Positions 13,745 to 22,201 of a stretch of DNA of 22,376 nucleotides are shown here, piece by piece (the stretch's first letter is position 1; every line of letters begins with the position of its first letter). The position numbers were made by a program, and so were the translations under genes. The notes beneath the pieces are model-generated. The model saw nothing but the letters and a program-made list of their open reading frames with translations. It was not told the DNA's origin and made no database searches. This stretch comes from Comamonadaceae bacterium (GTDB taxonomy: Bacteria; Pseudomonadota; Gammaproteobacteria; Burkholderiales; Burkholderiaceae_C): positions 1 to 22,376 of the forward strand of contig CANGZG010000014.1 in the NCBI GenBank assembly GCA_947458415.1. Reading direction: 5' to 3'.

Positions 13745-16700
13745 GACAAGCCCAAGACAGAAGACTTCTTGTTCAAGGTGGAAGAACAGCCGGTCCAGAA
13801 CAAACCCATGCTGGTCAGTACATCCAGCGCCAAGGTGACCAACGTCACGCATGGCAATAACAATTCAACCGATTTTGGCGAAATCGAAGTTCGCAGGATG
13901 TTGGCTGAAAAGCCGTTTGAAGTGCAGGCGGTGGCCAATCAACCGGTGACGCCCACGGGCCCCACGGTACCGCCGGAAATGGTGTCGAATGATTTGAAAA
14001 TCCAATGGCTGCCCAGTGCAAAGAAATTGCTGTTGCGCTGGGAAAATGTCGATGGAGGCTTGCCACCCAATTTACGGGTCAACGACTTACTCATCAAAAA
14101 CCAAGCGGTGGAAGTCAGTGCACCCACCACCGCCATCGCACGCATCAAACTCACTTGGGACATCGCAGACGATTTGCCAGTGGAAGTCCCTGTACTCAAG
14201 TTCAAATTGGTGGGCCAGTTCGTCGATGCAGACGGCAACACCTTGTCAACACGCGACATCCCATTCGAGTACGGCGACTTCAAATCGTTTTCGGACACCT
14301 CTGCGGTCGATGTGTTGTATTTGTTTGCCCGTGGCATGAGTTACCAAATCAAGGGCAATGCGGACGCGAACAACATTCAGGCGGGCGCAGGCCATGACCT
14401 CATCAACGGGGATGGCGGCGACGACACTTTGTCCGGTGGCCGTGGTGACGACACGCTGCAAGGTGGGGATGGTCAAGACATATTGGACGGCAACTCTGGC
14501 AACGACACGGTGAGTTATGCCGATTTCACGCAGTCGACAGACAGCATCGTGGCTCAATTGGACGGTGGCAGCACTGTCAACAAAGAAAGGGGTGCGAAGG
14601 GCGACACGCTGACCAACATCGAAAACATCATTGGGTCTTCCGGCAATGACCAATTCACTGGCAATAACCAATCGAACTTTATTTTTGGTGGGGATGGCGA
14701 CGACACCTTGGACGGTGGCGGTGGTGGTGCGGACACCTTGGACGGTGGTGCGGGCAAGAACACCTTGAGTTATGAAGCATCCAAGCTCGGCGAAGGCGTC
14801 AAGATCAATTTTCTGCAGTCAAGCAACAAAGGGGGCGACGCAAGCGATGACAAGTTGGTATTTGGGTCTTTTGTCCATGTGATCGGCACCCGAAACGCAG
14901 ATGAATTGACGGGTAACGCCAGCGATAACCAGTTGACTGGCAAAGAGGGCAACGACCTGTTGGTGGGCAACGATGGCAACGACACCTTGGAGGGCGGTGC
15001 AGGCAATGACACCTTGATTGGTGGCGTCGGCGCAGACAGACTGAATGGCGGGGGCACCGATGAGAGGAACTTGGTCAGCTACAAAGAGTCAAACGCCGCC
15101 GTGCAGATAGACCTCTCCAGTGCAGACCCGCAAAGCGGTGGCGATGCCCAAGGCGATGTGTTGTCTGACATCCAAGACATCCAAGGCTCGACCAACAACG
15201 ACACCTTGAAAGGCGACGCCAAAGCCAACCAACTCTTTGGGGATGCGGGCGATGACACCTTGTCCGGCAATGCAGGCAATGACACTTTGGACGGTGGTGA
15301 GGGTATCGACACCGTGGATTTCGAAAACAGCAATGGGGTCACGGTTTTGTTGTTGTCGTCAGATAACGCTCCGCATGGGAAAGTCATCGATGGCATCGAC
15401 ACAGATCTGCTGAAAAACATCGAAAACATCCGTGGCTCGAACCTGTCCGACATGTTGTCAGGCAACAAGGAAGCCAACCGCATCGAAGGCCGCAGCGGCA
15501 ACGACAGTTTGTTTGGCTTAGACGGCAACGACACCTTGTTCGGTGGTGGTGGCAATGACACCTTAGACGGCGGCAAAGGCGCAGACTGGTTGTACGGTGA
15601 AGAAGACACCAACAGCAGCAACCCGGGCACGGGCAACACGGTGTCTTACAAAAACTCCAACAGCTCGGTGTATGTGTACTTGGACAGCAGCATTGGCAAC
15701 ACCAATGGCGGTGATGCCGATGGCGACAAACTGTCTCAGATTCAACATCTGATGGGTTCTGATTTCAGCGACATCTTGGCCGGTGATGCAGCCAGCAACT
15801 TGCTTGACGGTGGCGATGGTGACGACACGCTGATCGGCGGGGCGGGCAAAGGCAATGACACGTTCATGGGCGGCATTGGCAAAGACACGGTGGTCTGGTT
15901 CGATGCGCCCAACCAAAACGGACAAACAAACACCATCGATTGGCGCAATGATGCCAAGCTTGATGACAAGTTTGAATCGGTTGAAACACTTGATTTTCAA
16001 AAAGACAGTGTCTCTAGCACGGTTCATCTGACGGCTGACCTGGTGCGTCAAATCGCGGATGCCGGCGATCAATCTGAAATCACGGTCAGGTTGTCGAGCA
16101 CCGACAGCTATGTGATTGGTCAAAATGAATTGTTCGCCATCAACAAAAACAAGCTGACCTTTTACGCTGACAGAATTGGCGGGCAAATCATTGCAGTGGT
16201 CAACATTGACCAAGTCAGTTCACAGCCGCCGGTGGACACCACCTTGCAAGAAGTGGCCAGCCGAAACGTCTACCACTCAAGCAAATACAAGATGAACAAC
16301 CTCAAGCTGGCCGACACCAGCAAGGAGATCGACACCATCAAACCGGTGCTGCTCTTGCAAGAGAAGCCCTTGCAAGTCAATGCAACCGACCCGCAGGTCA
16401 CACCGCTGACACCTGACAGGAACGCCCTGGTGCTGATGGACTTGTCTTTACCGGGTTTGCCCACCGCAAACAAGGTGGTGTTCAGTTTGGCCGACAACAG
16501 TCCGCATGCTTTGCCTGACGGGTTTGGGTTTTTCGATGGCACGGGTTACCAAAAATTTGGCGACAACAAGACCAGCATTGAATGGACCGTCGATGACATC
16601 AAGGTTTCCAAAATCACCATGTGTTGGGATGCCGTGCCGGATGACCCGGCATGGGAAGCGTTTGACTTCATATTGGATGTGAAGTTTTACAACAACAACC

Positions 16701-19700
16701 AACTCGTCTCCATGCCGTCTTCCAGACTCGGCGACCCGATCAGTTTCAGGTTTGCCGATTACCGCAAGATGAACGAGGTCAATGCCTTGGGCGATGACAG
16801 CAAAGGCAACCCCATTTTGTATTTGCCAGCGCGTGGCATCAGCTATGCCATCAACGGCACCTCAAACAATGACAACATCAGCGGCGGACCTGGCCACGAC
16901 ATCATCAAAGCGTATGCGGGCAACGACTCGATACTCGGTGGCATGGGTGACGACTCGTTGATGGGTGGCGAAGGCGCTGACACGATCGACGGTGGCACGG
17001 GCAACAACACCGCCAGCTATGTCGATTCAAGCATTGGTGTTTATGTCGAGCTGGCGTCCAGTTTGAACAACAACACCAGCAAAGCCAATTACGGCACAGC
17101 GGCGGGTGACACACTGCTCAATGTCCAAAACCTGGTCGGTGGCAATGGCGATGACTGGTTTGTCGGCAACCAAGAAGCCAATTCATTGGTGGGTGGCGCG
17201 GGCAATGACACCTTGGAAGGGGGGAAAGCATCTGACACCTTGGATGGGGGCGAGGGCAAAGACACGGTCAGTTATGAAAAAGCACTGGCCATGAGCGTCA
17301 ATGGTGCGCAATACGGTGTCACAGTCGATTTGAAAACACCTGCGAATAACCAAGGGGATGATGCGGTTGGCGATGTCTACATCAACATCGAAAACATCAA
17401 AGGGTCTAACTACGCAGACAAACTCAGCGGCGACGAAAAAGACAATTTGATCAATGGTGGTTTGGGCGACGACACCCTCGAAGGCGGGCTGGGTGCAGAC
17501 ACCTTGGATGGCGGTACCGTCAGCAACACGGACGTCAACAACACCGTCACGTATGTGAACGCTTTGGAGGACAACAGCGGCGGCATCAAAGGGGTGGCGG
17601 CCAATTTGACTGATGCGTCTAAAAACCAAGGCGTGTATGCCAAAGGCGATGTCTACCTCAACATCAAAAATCTGGTGGGCACCCGGTTTTCTGACCGCTT
17701 GACTGGCGACCAACAACACAATGTGTTGACCGGTGATGCGGGAGACGACACCTTGTCGGGGGGTGCCGGTGCAGACACCTTGGACGGTGGTTTGGGTGTG
17801 GATTGGGTCAGTTACGACAACGTGACGCCTGGCGCTGGCATTTCGGTCAGCTTGAAAACACCGACCACCAACACGGGTGAAGCGGCAGGAGACCGTTACC
17901 TTGGCATCGAAAACCTTCGCGGCACCCAGAACAACGACACCTTGGAAGGCGACGGGGCATCCAATGTGATTGAAGGCGGCGGTGGCAACGATTTGTTTTA
18001 TGGCAGCGGGGGTGGCGACAGTTTCGTGGCTGACAAGAATGCCAATTCAACCGTGTCTTACGAAAAAATCAACAGCAGCATTACCGCGTATTTGGCAAGC
18101 CCTCAGCAAAGCCTGAACGCAGGCGGTGCCAGCCAAGACAAATACAGTTTCATCACCAACCTCATCGGTTCGGCATCGAACGAGAACAAACTGTACGGGG
18201 ATGACAAGAACAACTTGTTGATGGGCGGCGCGTACAACGACACCTTGGTCGGCGGTGCAGGCAAAGACACGCTGATCGGCGGGTCTGGCATTGACTTGAT
18301 CAGTTACGACGGTGACACCCAAGCGGTCACACTGAGCTTGGTCACCGGGGGTGCCAGCGGCAACGCAGAAGGTGACCAATACGCCAGCATTGAAAATGTG
18401 GATGGCACCGGGTTTGGCGATCAGATCACAGGCAATGAATCGTCCAACCTCATCCGCGGCGGGGCGGGTGACGATGTGTTGATCGGCGGTGGCGGCAGTG
18501 ACACCTTGGACGGTGGCGACGGCGATGACATATTCAAAAATAGCGGCAGCGGCAACCACAGTTATGTGGGTGGCTCGGGCAGCAATACCGTCAGTTATGA
18601 ATTGATTGTCAAGGGGGCTGGCGTGACAGCCGACTTGACCAAATCCTCGGGCAATACCAACGGGGACAACGGCAACCAAATTTTCAACCTGATACAAAAC
18701 CTGGTGGGCAGCAAGCTGAACGACAAGTTGTACGGTGACCAGGAAAAAAACAACCTCTCGGGCGGTGACGGTAACGATTTGCTGGATGGCAGAGAAGGCG
18801 TGGACAGCTTGTCGGGCGGGCAAGGCAACGACACCTTGATCGGCGGGGCAGGGGCAGACACCCTGTCAGGCGGCGACGGGGAGGATTGGGCCAGCTACGA
18901 AACCTCGGTCAAAGCGGTCACGATTGACCTGACCGGACAAAACCCAAGCGGTGACACCAACTCCAACGACGCGCTGAATGACAGCTTCGACAGCATCGAG
19001 GCCTTGCTTGGCTCAAACTTGAATGACACCGTGATCACCGGTGAAGCCAAAACCAATTACAAATACGACGGTGGCATGGGCATCGACACGGTGGACTTCA
19101 GGCAATCCAGCAGCAGGGTCAACGTCAATCTCAAAACCCATCACTTTGGCTCTACAGAGTTTGCCAGCGGCGGATCTGCTGCCGGGGCGCAATTTCAAAA
19201 TTTTGAAAATGTGTTGGGAAGTGTCCATGGCGATGTCTTGGGGGGTGACGACCAAACACTGATCGCAAACAACATAGACGCCGGCAAAGGCAATGATGTG
19301 GTCTATGTCACCTTGGGCAATGACACGCTGGCGGGTGGTGAGGGCATTGACAGTTTGGATTTTTCAGACATTGCGGCACCCGTGGTTTTGGATTTGAAAT
19401 TGGACAAGATCCAAATTTCGGTCAACGGCAAACCTCATACCATCACTTACACAGGCTTTGAACAGGCAGAAGGCACGGCGTACGGTGACAAACTGAGGGG
19501 TAACACGGAGAACAATCTGCTGAACGGTGGCACTGGCGATGACACCTTGGAAGGTGGGACAGGCGTTGACACTTTGCAAGGTGATGAGGGTGACGATTAT
19601 TTTCTCAGCGGAGAGGCCGTCCGCACTCTATTGGTGGGTGGATCAGGGAATGACACGGTGGACTACACCATCACCCGGTTGGAAAAAGTTGACATCACGG

Positions 19701-22201
19701 TCGACATCAGCCAAACCGGCGACGCGAAGGGTGTGGGGCTCAATGACAGCGTGAATGAGATTGAAAATGTCATTTTCAATTCTGGCAATGACACATTCAC
19801 GGGTTCGACCAACACGGTGACAGTCATTGACAGTGAAGTTGAAGGGGGCTTTGGCAATGACAAGCTGACCGGTGGCATGGGCGATGACGTGCTGTATGGC
19901 GATAAGAAGGACGGCAGCACGTCCACAGACACAACGCTGGGCTACAACGACACCTTGGATGGCGGTGCTGGTGACGACAGTTTGTACGGTGGTGTCGGCA
20001 ATGACAGCCTGTCGTCCAGCTTTGGCCAAGATGTGTTCCAAGGTGGGACGGGTGACGATGTCTTGTCGTATGCCTCGGTCAATCCGAGTGGAAATGCGCT
20101 GCTGATCGACATCTCGAACACCACCATGGGTTCAGGCAAGGGAAATGGGGATGCCCAAGGTGATGTGATCGGGCAAGACATTGAAACCATCATCGGCTCA
20201 GCCAATATTGACACGGTGTTTTATTCGGCAGGCAGAGACAACCTGACCACCCTGGTGGGCCATGCAACGAGAAAAGACACGGTGGACTATTCCATCTATG
20301 CCTTGCCCACATCGACTGCGTCAGAGCAAGTCAACAATTTCAGTCAATACTGGGGCTATTGGAATTTGTCGAACAACAATGCTTACTTTGTCATGTCTGC
20401 GAACTTGGCCACACCTGCCAATAACACGGGCGCGGCATCCAAGGACCGGTACGTCGACATTGACCATTTGAATGGCAGTGTGTACAACGACAAATTGGAA
20501 GGGGATGCCAAGAACAATTCGTTGTTTGGTGACAAGGGAAGTGATATTTTGCTGGTCTCCAACGGCACAGACACGCTGAACGGTGGCGATGGTTTGGACT
20601 TGTTGAGCTTTGATAGATTCACCAACTCGGTGAATCTGACCTTGACTGCGAATGGATCAGGCAGCTATACCTTTGGCACGGGCAATACCGTCAGCTACGT
20701 CAGCATGGAAGGTCTGATTGGTGGCTCGGGCAATGACACGTTGACTGGCAATGACGCAGACAATGTCATTGTTGGCGGTGCTGGCAATGACAGCTTGTCG
20801 GGCAACAAAGGCAACGACACCTTTGTCGGCGGTGCAGGTGCCGACACTTTCAACGGTGGTGATGGCACGGATGTGGTGGATTACTCTAATGCAGGCAACA
20901 TCACGGTCAATTTGCAAGCCACCACCAATGCAACGGGTGACGCGAGCGGGGACAGGTTTACCAGCATTGAAAAGGTCATTGGTTCGTTGAGCTTCGGCAA
21001 CACCTTCATTGGCAACTCGTCAACTGCCAACAGCATGAACTTGAATGAAATTTTGGTGGGTGGAAATGCCGATGACGTGTTTCATGCCAGTTTGGGCGCA
21101 GACAGTTACTACGGGGGCATTGGCAACGACACATTGGATTACCAATTCAAATCTGGTTACGGCACCAATTCCACCAATTCCACCAAAGGCATAGACATCA
21201 CGGTCGACAGTTTCATTTGTGATGCCAGCGGCAACGCCATCGCGCCGTTGACCAAGTTCGCCACCAAAATTGGTTATGCGGGCTACAACACGGTGACCAC
21301 CTTGACCAAACTCAGCGTGACGTCAGAGACCTCGATCACGGAAACCAAAATTGTCAACAACAGCAATGGCCAAGATGTCACGTTCCGTTACAAAATTGAA
21401 GGCAAAGGCAACCCGGGCGCAGGTTTGACCACCAGCACAGATGATTTTGTGGAAGACAAATTTTTCAATGTGGAAACCGTCCGGGGTACCGATTACAACG
21501 ACAAAGTCACATTGGGCAATACCAGCAATTGGGGTTTTTCCTTCATTTCCAACAATGGCCAAGACAGCATGACGGGTGGCGATGGCAATGATTACTTGGA
21601 TTTCAGAAAGACCGCAGGCGCAACCTATGGCAACGGTTTAGAAGGCAATTCGTTGGTGGGTGGATACGGTGCGGACACCATCATCGTGAACGAAGCGGAC
21701 ATGATGGACACCAATTCGAATGCCAGAAATTTCAAAATTTTTGGCGACAAAGACGGTGGCACTGCGGATGCGCCAATTTACTCGGGGGCCAACGGTGGCG
21801 CCAATTACTACGCGAATTTCTATGTGGATGAATTGAAAATTTATGCCAAAGATGCATCCACTGTGACGCCTGGCTCGACCATGGTGTCCATGAACTTGTT
21901 CAAGTACATCAACCAGATCGACCGCGTAGAAAAAATTGACATCAGCGCAGACAGTGTGAAAACAGAGTTTTTCTTGTCCGTGGCATTGATTCAAGGACTG
22001 GCAGACAACGCCAACAATTCCGCGATTGTGCTGAAACTCAAAAAGAATTTTGACAGCTACAAGATTGATACCACGGGAGGCTACACCCTCTCCACGAGTC
22101 CTGCGTCACCCCAGCCTCAAATCAACGGTTCGGATACACAGTCGTTGGTTTTCAAATCGGGCGCAACCACGGTTGCCACCGCGTACATCGAGTATGTCTG
22201 A
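13115..22201 (+). CDS. Giant RTX protein, probable type I-secreted surface adhesin (SiiE role)
   Basis: The protein has 3028 residues, roughly 300 kDa. There is no signal peptide, as expected for type I export. Residues 1-165 form an N-terminal module with a short coiled coil (about 148-167), followed by a Gly/Pro/Ser linker (about 173-210). Then come a non-RTX domain (about 253-412), RTX array A (413-928), a closing domain (about 930-1039), a second related non-RTX domain (about 1049-1247), a longer RTX array B (1248-2858) and a C-terminal closing domain (about 2873-3028) ending AYIEYV. The arrays contain many GGxGxDTLxGG nonapeptides that bind calcium after export. Only two Cys are seen. 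No protease, lipase or Ig-like domain is recognised. Its position after the SiiA/B-like pair and adaptors, and its eight-base overlap with a second ABC gene, mark it as the substrate. Adhesion is inferred, not shown. Confidence 0.9.
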   Translation: MADTELRADGQTDTSSDAKQPPMRLLQAEAAAAGGVQFSLPFEPNEIASVEIIDLDMVLVNALGERYVLPQAALQATLSPDKAVAKYKSGFIEPLAEQLKKAGTVKPVEGGSYRIEASDIKPVPGVNDKVGFEFNIGKEGDEVKTQEQVEQLAAQVQQISKSLQTASLSNSDAAPGKGPGQGPGAGPGTGKASASSASSVSTPSAPPKLNDKPKTEDFLFKVEEQPVQNKPMLVSTSSAKVTNVTHGNNNSTDFGEIEVRRMLAEKPFEVQAVANQPVTPTGPTVPPEMVSNDLKIQWLPSAKKLLLRWENVDGGLPPNLRVNDLLIKNQAVEVSAPTTAIARIKLTWDIADDLPVEVPVLKFKLVGQFVDADGNTLSTRDIPFEYGDFKSFSDTSAVDVLYLFARGMSYQIKGNADANNIQAGAGHDLINGDGGDDTLSGGRGDDTLQGGDGQDILDGNSGNDTVSYADFTQSTDSIVAQLDGGSTVNKERGAKGDTLTNIENIIGSSGNDQFTGNNQSNFIFGGDGDDTLDGGGGGADTLDGGAGKNTLSYEASKLGEGVKINFLQSSNKGGDASDDKLVFGSFVHVIGTRNADELTGNASDNQLTGKEGNDLLVGNDGNDTLEGGAGNDTLIGGVGADRLNGGGTDERNLVSYKESNAAVQIDLSSADPQSGGDAQGDVLSDIQDIQGSTNNDTLKGDAKANQLFGDAGDDTLSGNAGNDTLDGGEGIDTVDFENSNGVTVLLLSSDNAPHGKVIDGIDTDLLKNIENIRGSNLSDMLSGNKEANRIEGRSGNDSLFGLDGNDTLFGGGGNDTLDGGKGADWLYGEEDTNSSNPGTGNTVSYKNSNSSVYVYLDSSIGNTNGGDADGDKLSQIQHLMGSDFSDILAGDAASNLLDGGDGDDTLIGGAGKGNDTFMGGIGKDTVVWFDAPNQNGQTNTIDWRNDAKLDDKFESVETLDFQKDSVSSTVHLTADLVRQIADAGDQSEITVRLSSTDSYVIGQNELFAINKNKLTFYADRIGGQIIAVVNIDQVSSQPPVDTTLQEVASRNVYHSSKYKMNNLKLADTSKEIDTIKPVLLLQEKPLQVNATDPQVTPLTPDRNALVLMDLSLPGLPTANKVVFSLADNSPHALPDGFGFFDGTGYQKFGDNKTSIEWTVDDIKVSKITMCWDAVPDDPAWEAFDFILDVKFYNNNQLVSMPSSRLGDPISFRFADYRKMNEVNALGDDSKGNPILYLPARGISYAINGTSNNDNISGGPGHDIIKAYAGNDSILGGMGDDSLMGGEGADTIDGGTGNNTASYVDSSIGVYVELASSLNNNTSKANYGTAAGDTLLNVQNLVGGNGDDWFVGNQEANSLVGGAGNDTLEGGKASDTLDGGEGKDTVSYEKALAMSVNGAQYGVTVDLKTPANNQGDDAVGDVYINIENIKGSNYADKLSGDEKDNLINGGLGDDTLEGGLGADTLDGGTVSNTDVNNTVTYVNALEDNSGGIKGVAANLTDASKNQGVYAKGDVYLNIKNLVGTRFSDRLTGDQQHNVLTGDAGDDTLSGGAGADTLDGGLGVDWVSYDNVTPGAGISVSLKTPTTNTGEAAGDRYLGIENLRGTQNNDTLEGDGASNVIEGGGGNDLFYGSGGGDSFVADKNANSTVSYEKINSSITAYLASPQQSLNAGGASQDKYSFITNLIGSASNENKLYGDDKNNLLMGGAYNDTLVGGAGKDTLIGGSGIDLISYDGDTQAVTLSLVTGGASGNAEGDQYASIENVDGTGFGDQITGNESSNLIRGGAGDDVLIGGGGSDTLDGGDGDDIFKNSGSGNHSYVGGSGSNTVSYELIVKGAGVTADLTKSSGNTNGDNGNQIFNLIQNLVGSKLNDKLYGDQEKNNLSGGDGNDLLDGREGVDSLSGGQGNDTLIGGAGADTLSGGDGEDWASYETSVKAVTIDLTGQNPSGDTNSNDALNDSFDSIEALLGSNLNDTVITGEAKTNYKYDGGMGIDTVDFRQSSSRVNVNLKTHHFGSTEFASGGSAAGAQFQNFENVLGSVHGDVLGGDDQTLIANNIDAGKGNDVVYVTLGNDTLAGGEGIDSLDFSDIAAPVVLDLKLDKIQISVNGKPHTITYTGFEQAEGTAYGDKLRGNTENNLLNGGTGDDTLEGGTGVDTLQGDEGDDYFLSGEAVRTLLVGGSGNDTVDYTITRLEKVDITVDISQTGDAKGVGLNDSVNEIENVIFNSGNDTFTGSTNTVTVIDSEVEGGFGNDKLTGGMGDDVLYGDKKDGSTSTDTTLGYNDTLDGGAGDDSLYGGVGNDSLSSSFGQDVFQGGTGDDVLSYASVNPSGNALLIDISNTTMGSGKGNGDAQGDVIGQDIETIIGSANIDTVFYSAGRDNLTTLVGHATRKDTVDYSIYALPTSTASEQVNNFSQYWGYWNLSNNNAYFVMSANLATPANNTGAASKDRYVDIDHLNGSVYNDKLEGDAKNNSLFGDKGSDILLVSNGTDTLNGGDGLDLLSFDRFTNSVNLTLTANGSGSYTFGTGNTVSYVSMEGLIGGSGNDTLTGNDADNVIVGGAGNDSLSGNKGNDTFVGGAGADTFNGGDGTDVVDYSNAGNITVNLQATTNATGDASGDRFTSIEKVIGSLSFGNTFIGNSSTANSMNLNEILVGGNADDVFHASLGADSYYGGIGNDTLDYQFKSGYGTNSTNSTKGIDITVDSFICDASGNAIAPLTKFATKIGYAGYNTVTTLTKLSVTSETSITETKIVNNSNGQDVTFRYKIEGKGNPGAGLTTSTDDFVEDKFFNVETVRGTDYNDKVTLGNTSNWGFSFISNNGQDSMTGGDGNDYLDFRKTAGATYGNGLEGNSLVGGYGADTIIVNEADMMDTNSNARNFKIFGDKDGGTADAPIYSGANGGANYYANFYVDELKIYAKDASTVTPGSTMVSMNLFKYINQIDRVEKIDISADSVKTEFFLSVALIQGLADNANNSAIVLKLKKNFDSYKIDTTGGYTLSTSPASPQPQINGSDTQSLVFKSGATTVATAYIEYV
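13871..14350 (+). repeat. Non-RTX domain, copy A, inside the RTX protein
   Basis: Residues about 253-412. It contains KIQWLPSAKKLLLRWENVDG, IKLTWDIADDLPVEVPVLKF and ends at VLYLFARGMSYQIKGNADAN, directly leading into RTX array A. The same order of elements recurs in copy B (16259-16855), so it is an internal duplication. Family not recognised. Confidence 0.7.
14351..15900 (+). repeat. RTX array A
   Basis: Residues 413-928 hold five full higher-order units and a partial sixth. Each unit has two to five GGxGxDTL nonapeptides, then a TVSY or TVDF strand, a V.V.L strand, a GD..G..... turn, an IENI.GS segment and a D.L.G....N end, before the next nonapeptides. The unit length is about 75-110 residues. 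Calcium-binding beta-roll structure is expected for this family. Confidence 0.9.
15901..16230 (+). repeat. Closing domain, copy A
   Basis: Residues about 930-1039, with KFESVETLDFQKDSVSSTVH, LVRQIADAGDQSEITVRLSS and TDSYVI. It parallels the C-terminal end of the whole protein (RVEKIDISADSVKTEFFLSV, IQGLADNANNSAIVLKL, DSYKI). Such domains normally end an RTX protein, so this internal copy suggests an old fusion of two RTX modules. Confidence 0.65.
16259..16855 (+). repeat. Non-RTX domain, copy B, inside the RTX protein
   Basis: Residues about 1049-1247, with TSIEWTVDDIKVSKITMCWD, DFILDVKFYNNNQLVSMPSS, and the end ILYLPARGISYAINGTSNND. Comparison with copy A shows the shared YL.ARG.SY.I.G junction, the I..WD...DDP/V.. 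core and the D/E-YxDF-like segment (FEYGDFKS against FRFADYRK). One of the protein's two Cys lies here. Confidence 0.68.
16856..21690 (+). repeat. RTX array B
   Basis: Residues 1248 to about 2858 hold about 16 higher-order units of the same plan as array A, with more divergence. Nonapeptides are dense in the first half and sparse in units near 19060-19400 and 20220-20400. At least two units carry non-RTX insertions (20290-20400 and 21160-21460). Confidence 0.88.
21731..22198 (+). other. C-terminal closing domain, probable region of the type I secretion signal
   Basis: The last about 155 residues follow the final RTX nonapeptide and end in hydrophobic/aromatic residues (TTVATAYIEYV). Type I signals lie in the last 50-100 residues of RTX proteins, uncleaved. 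The location follows from the family; no consensus motif can be pointed to. Confidence 0.55.

Noticed and set aside
13160..13852. Long open frame on the - strand opposite the RTX gene start
   Set aside because: It is the mirror of a strongly biased coding frame, has no family match and no ribosome site; the + strand product is clearly real.
14351..21690. Recurrent short DNA words as a possible CRISPR or satellite array
   Set aside because: They stay in one reading frame and encode GGxGxDTL nonapeptides with varied codons; this is protein-level repetition.
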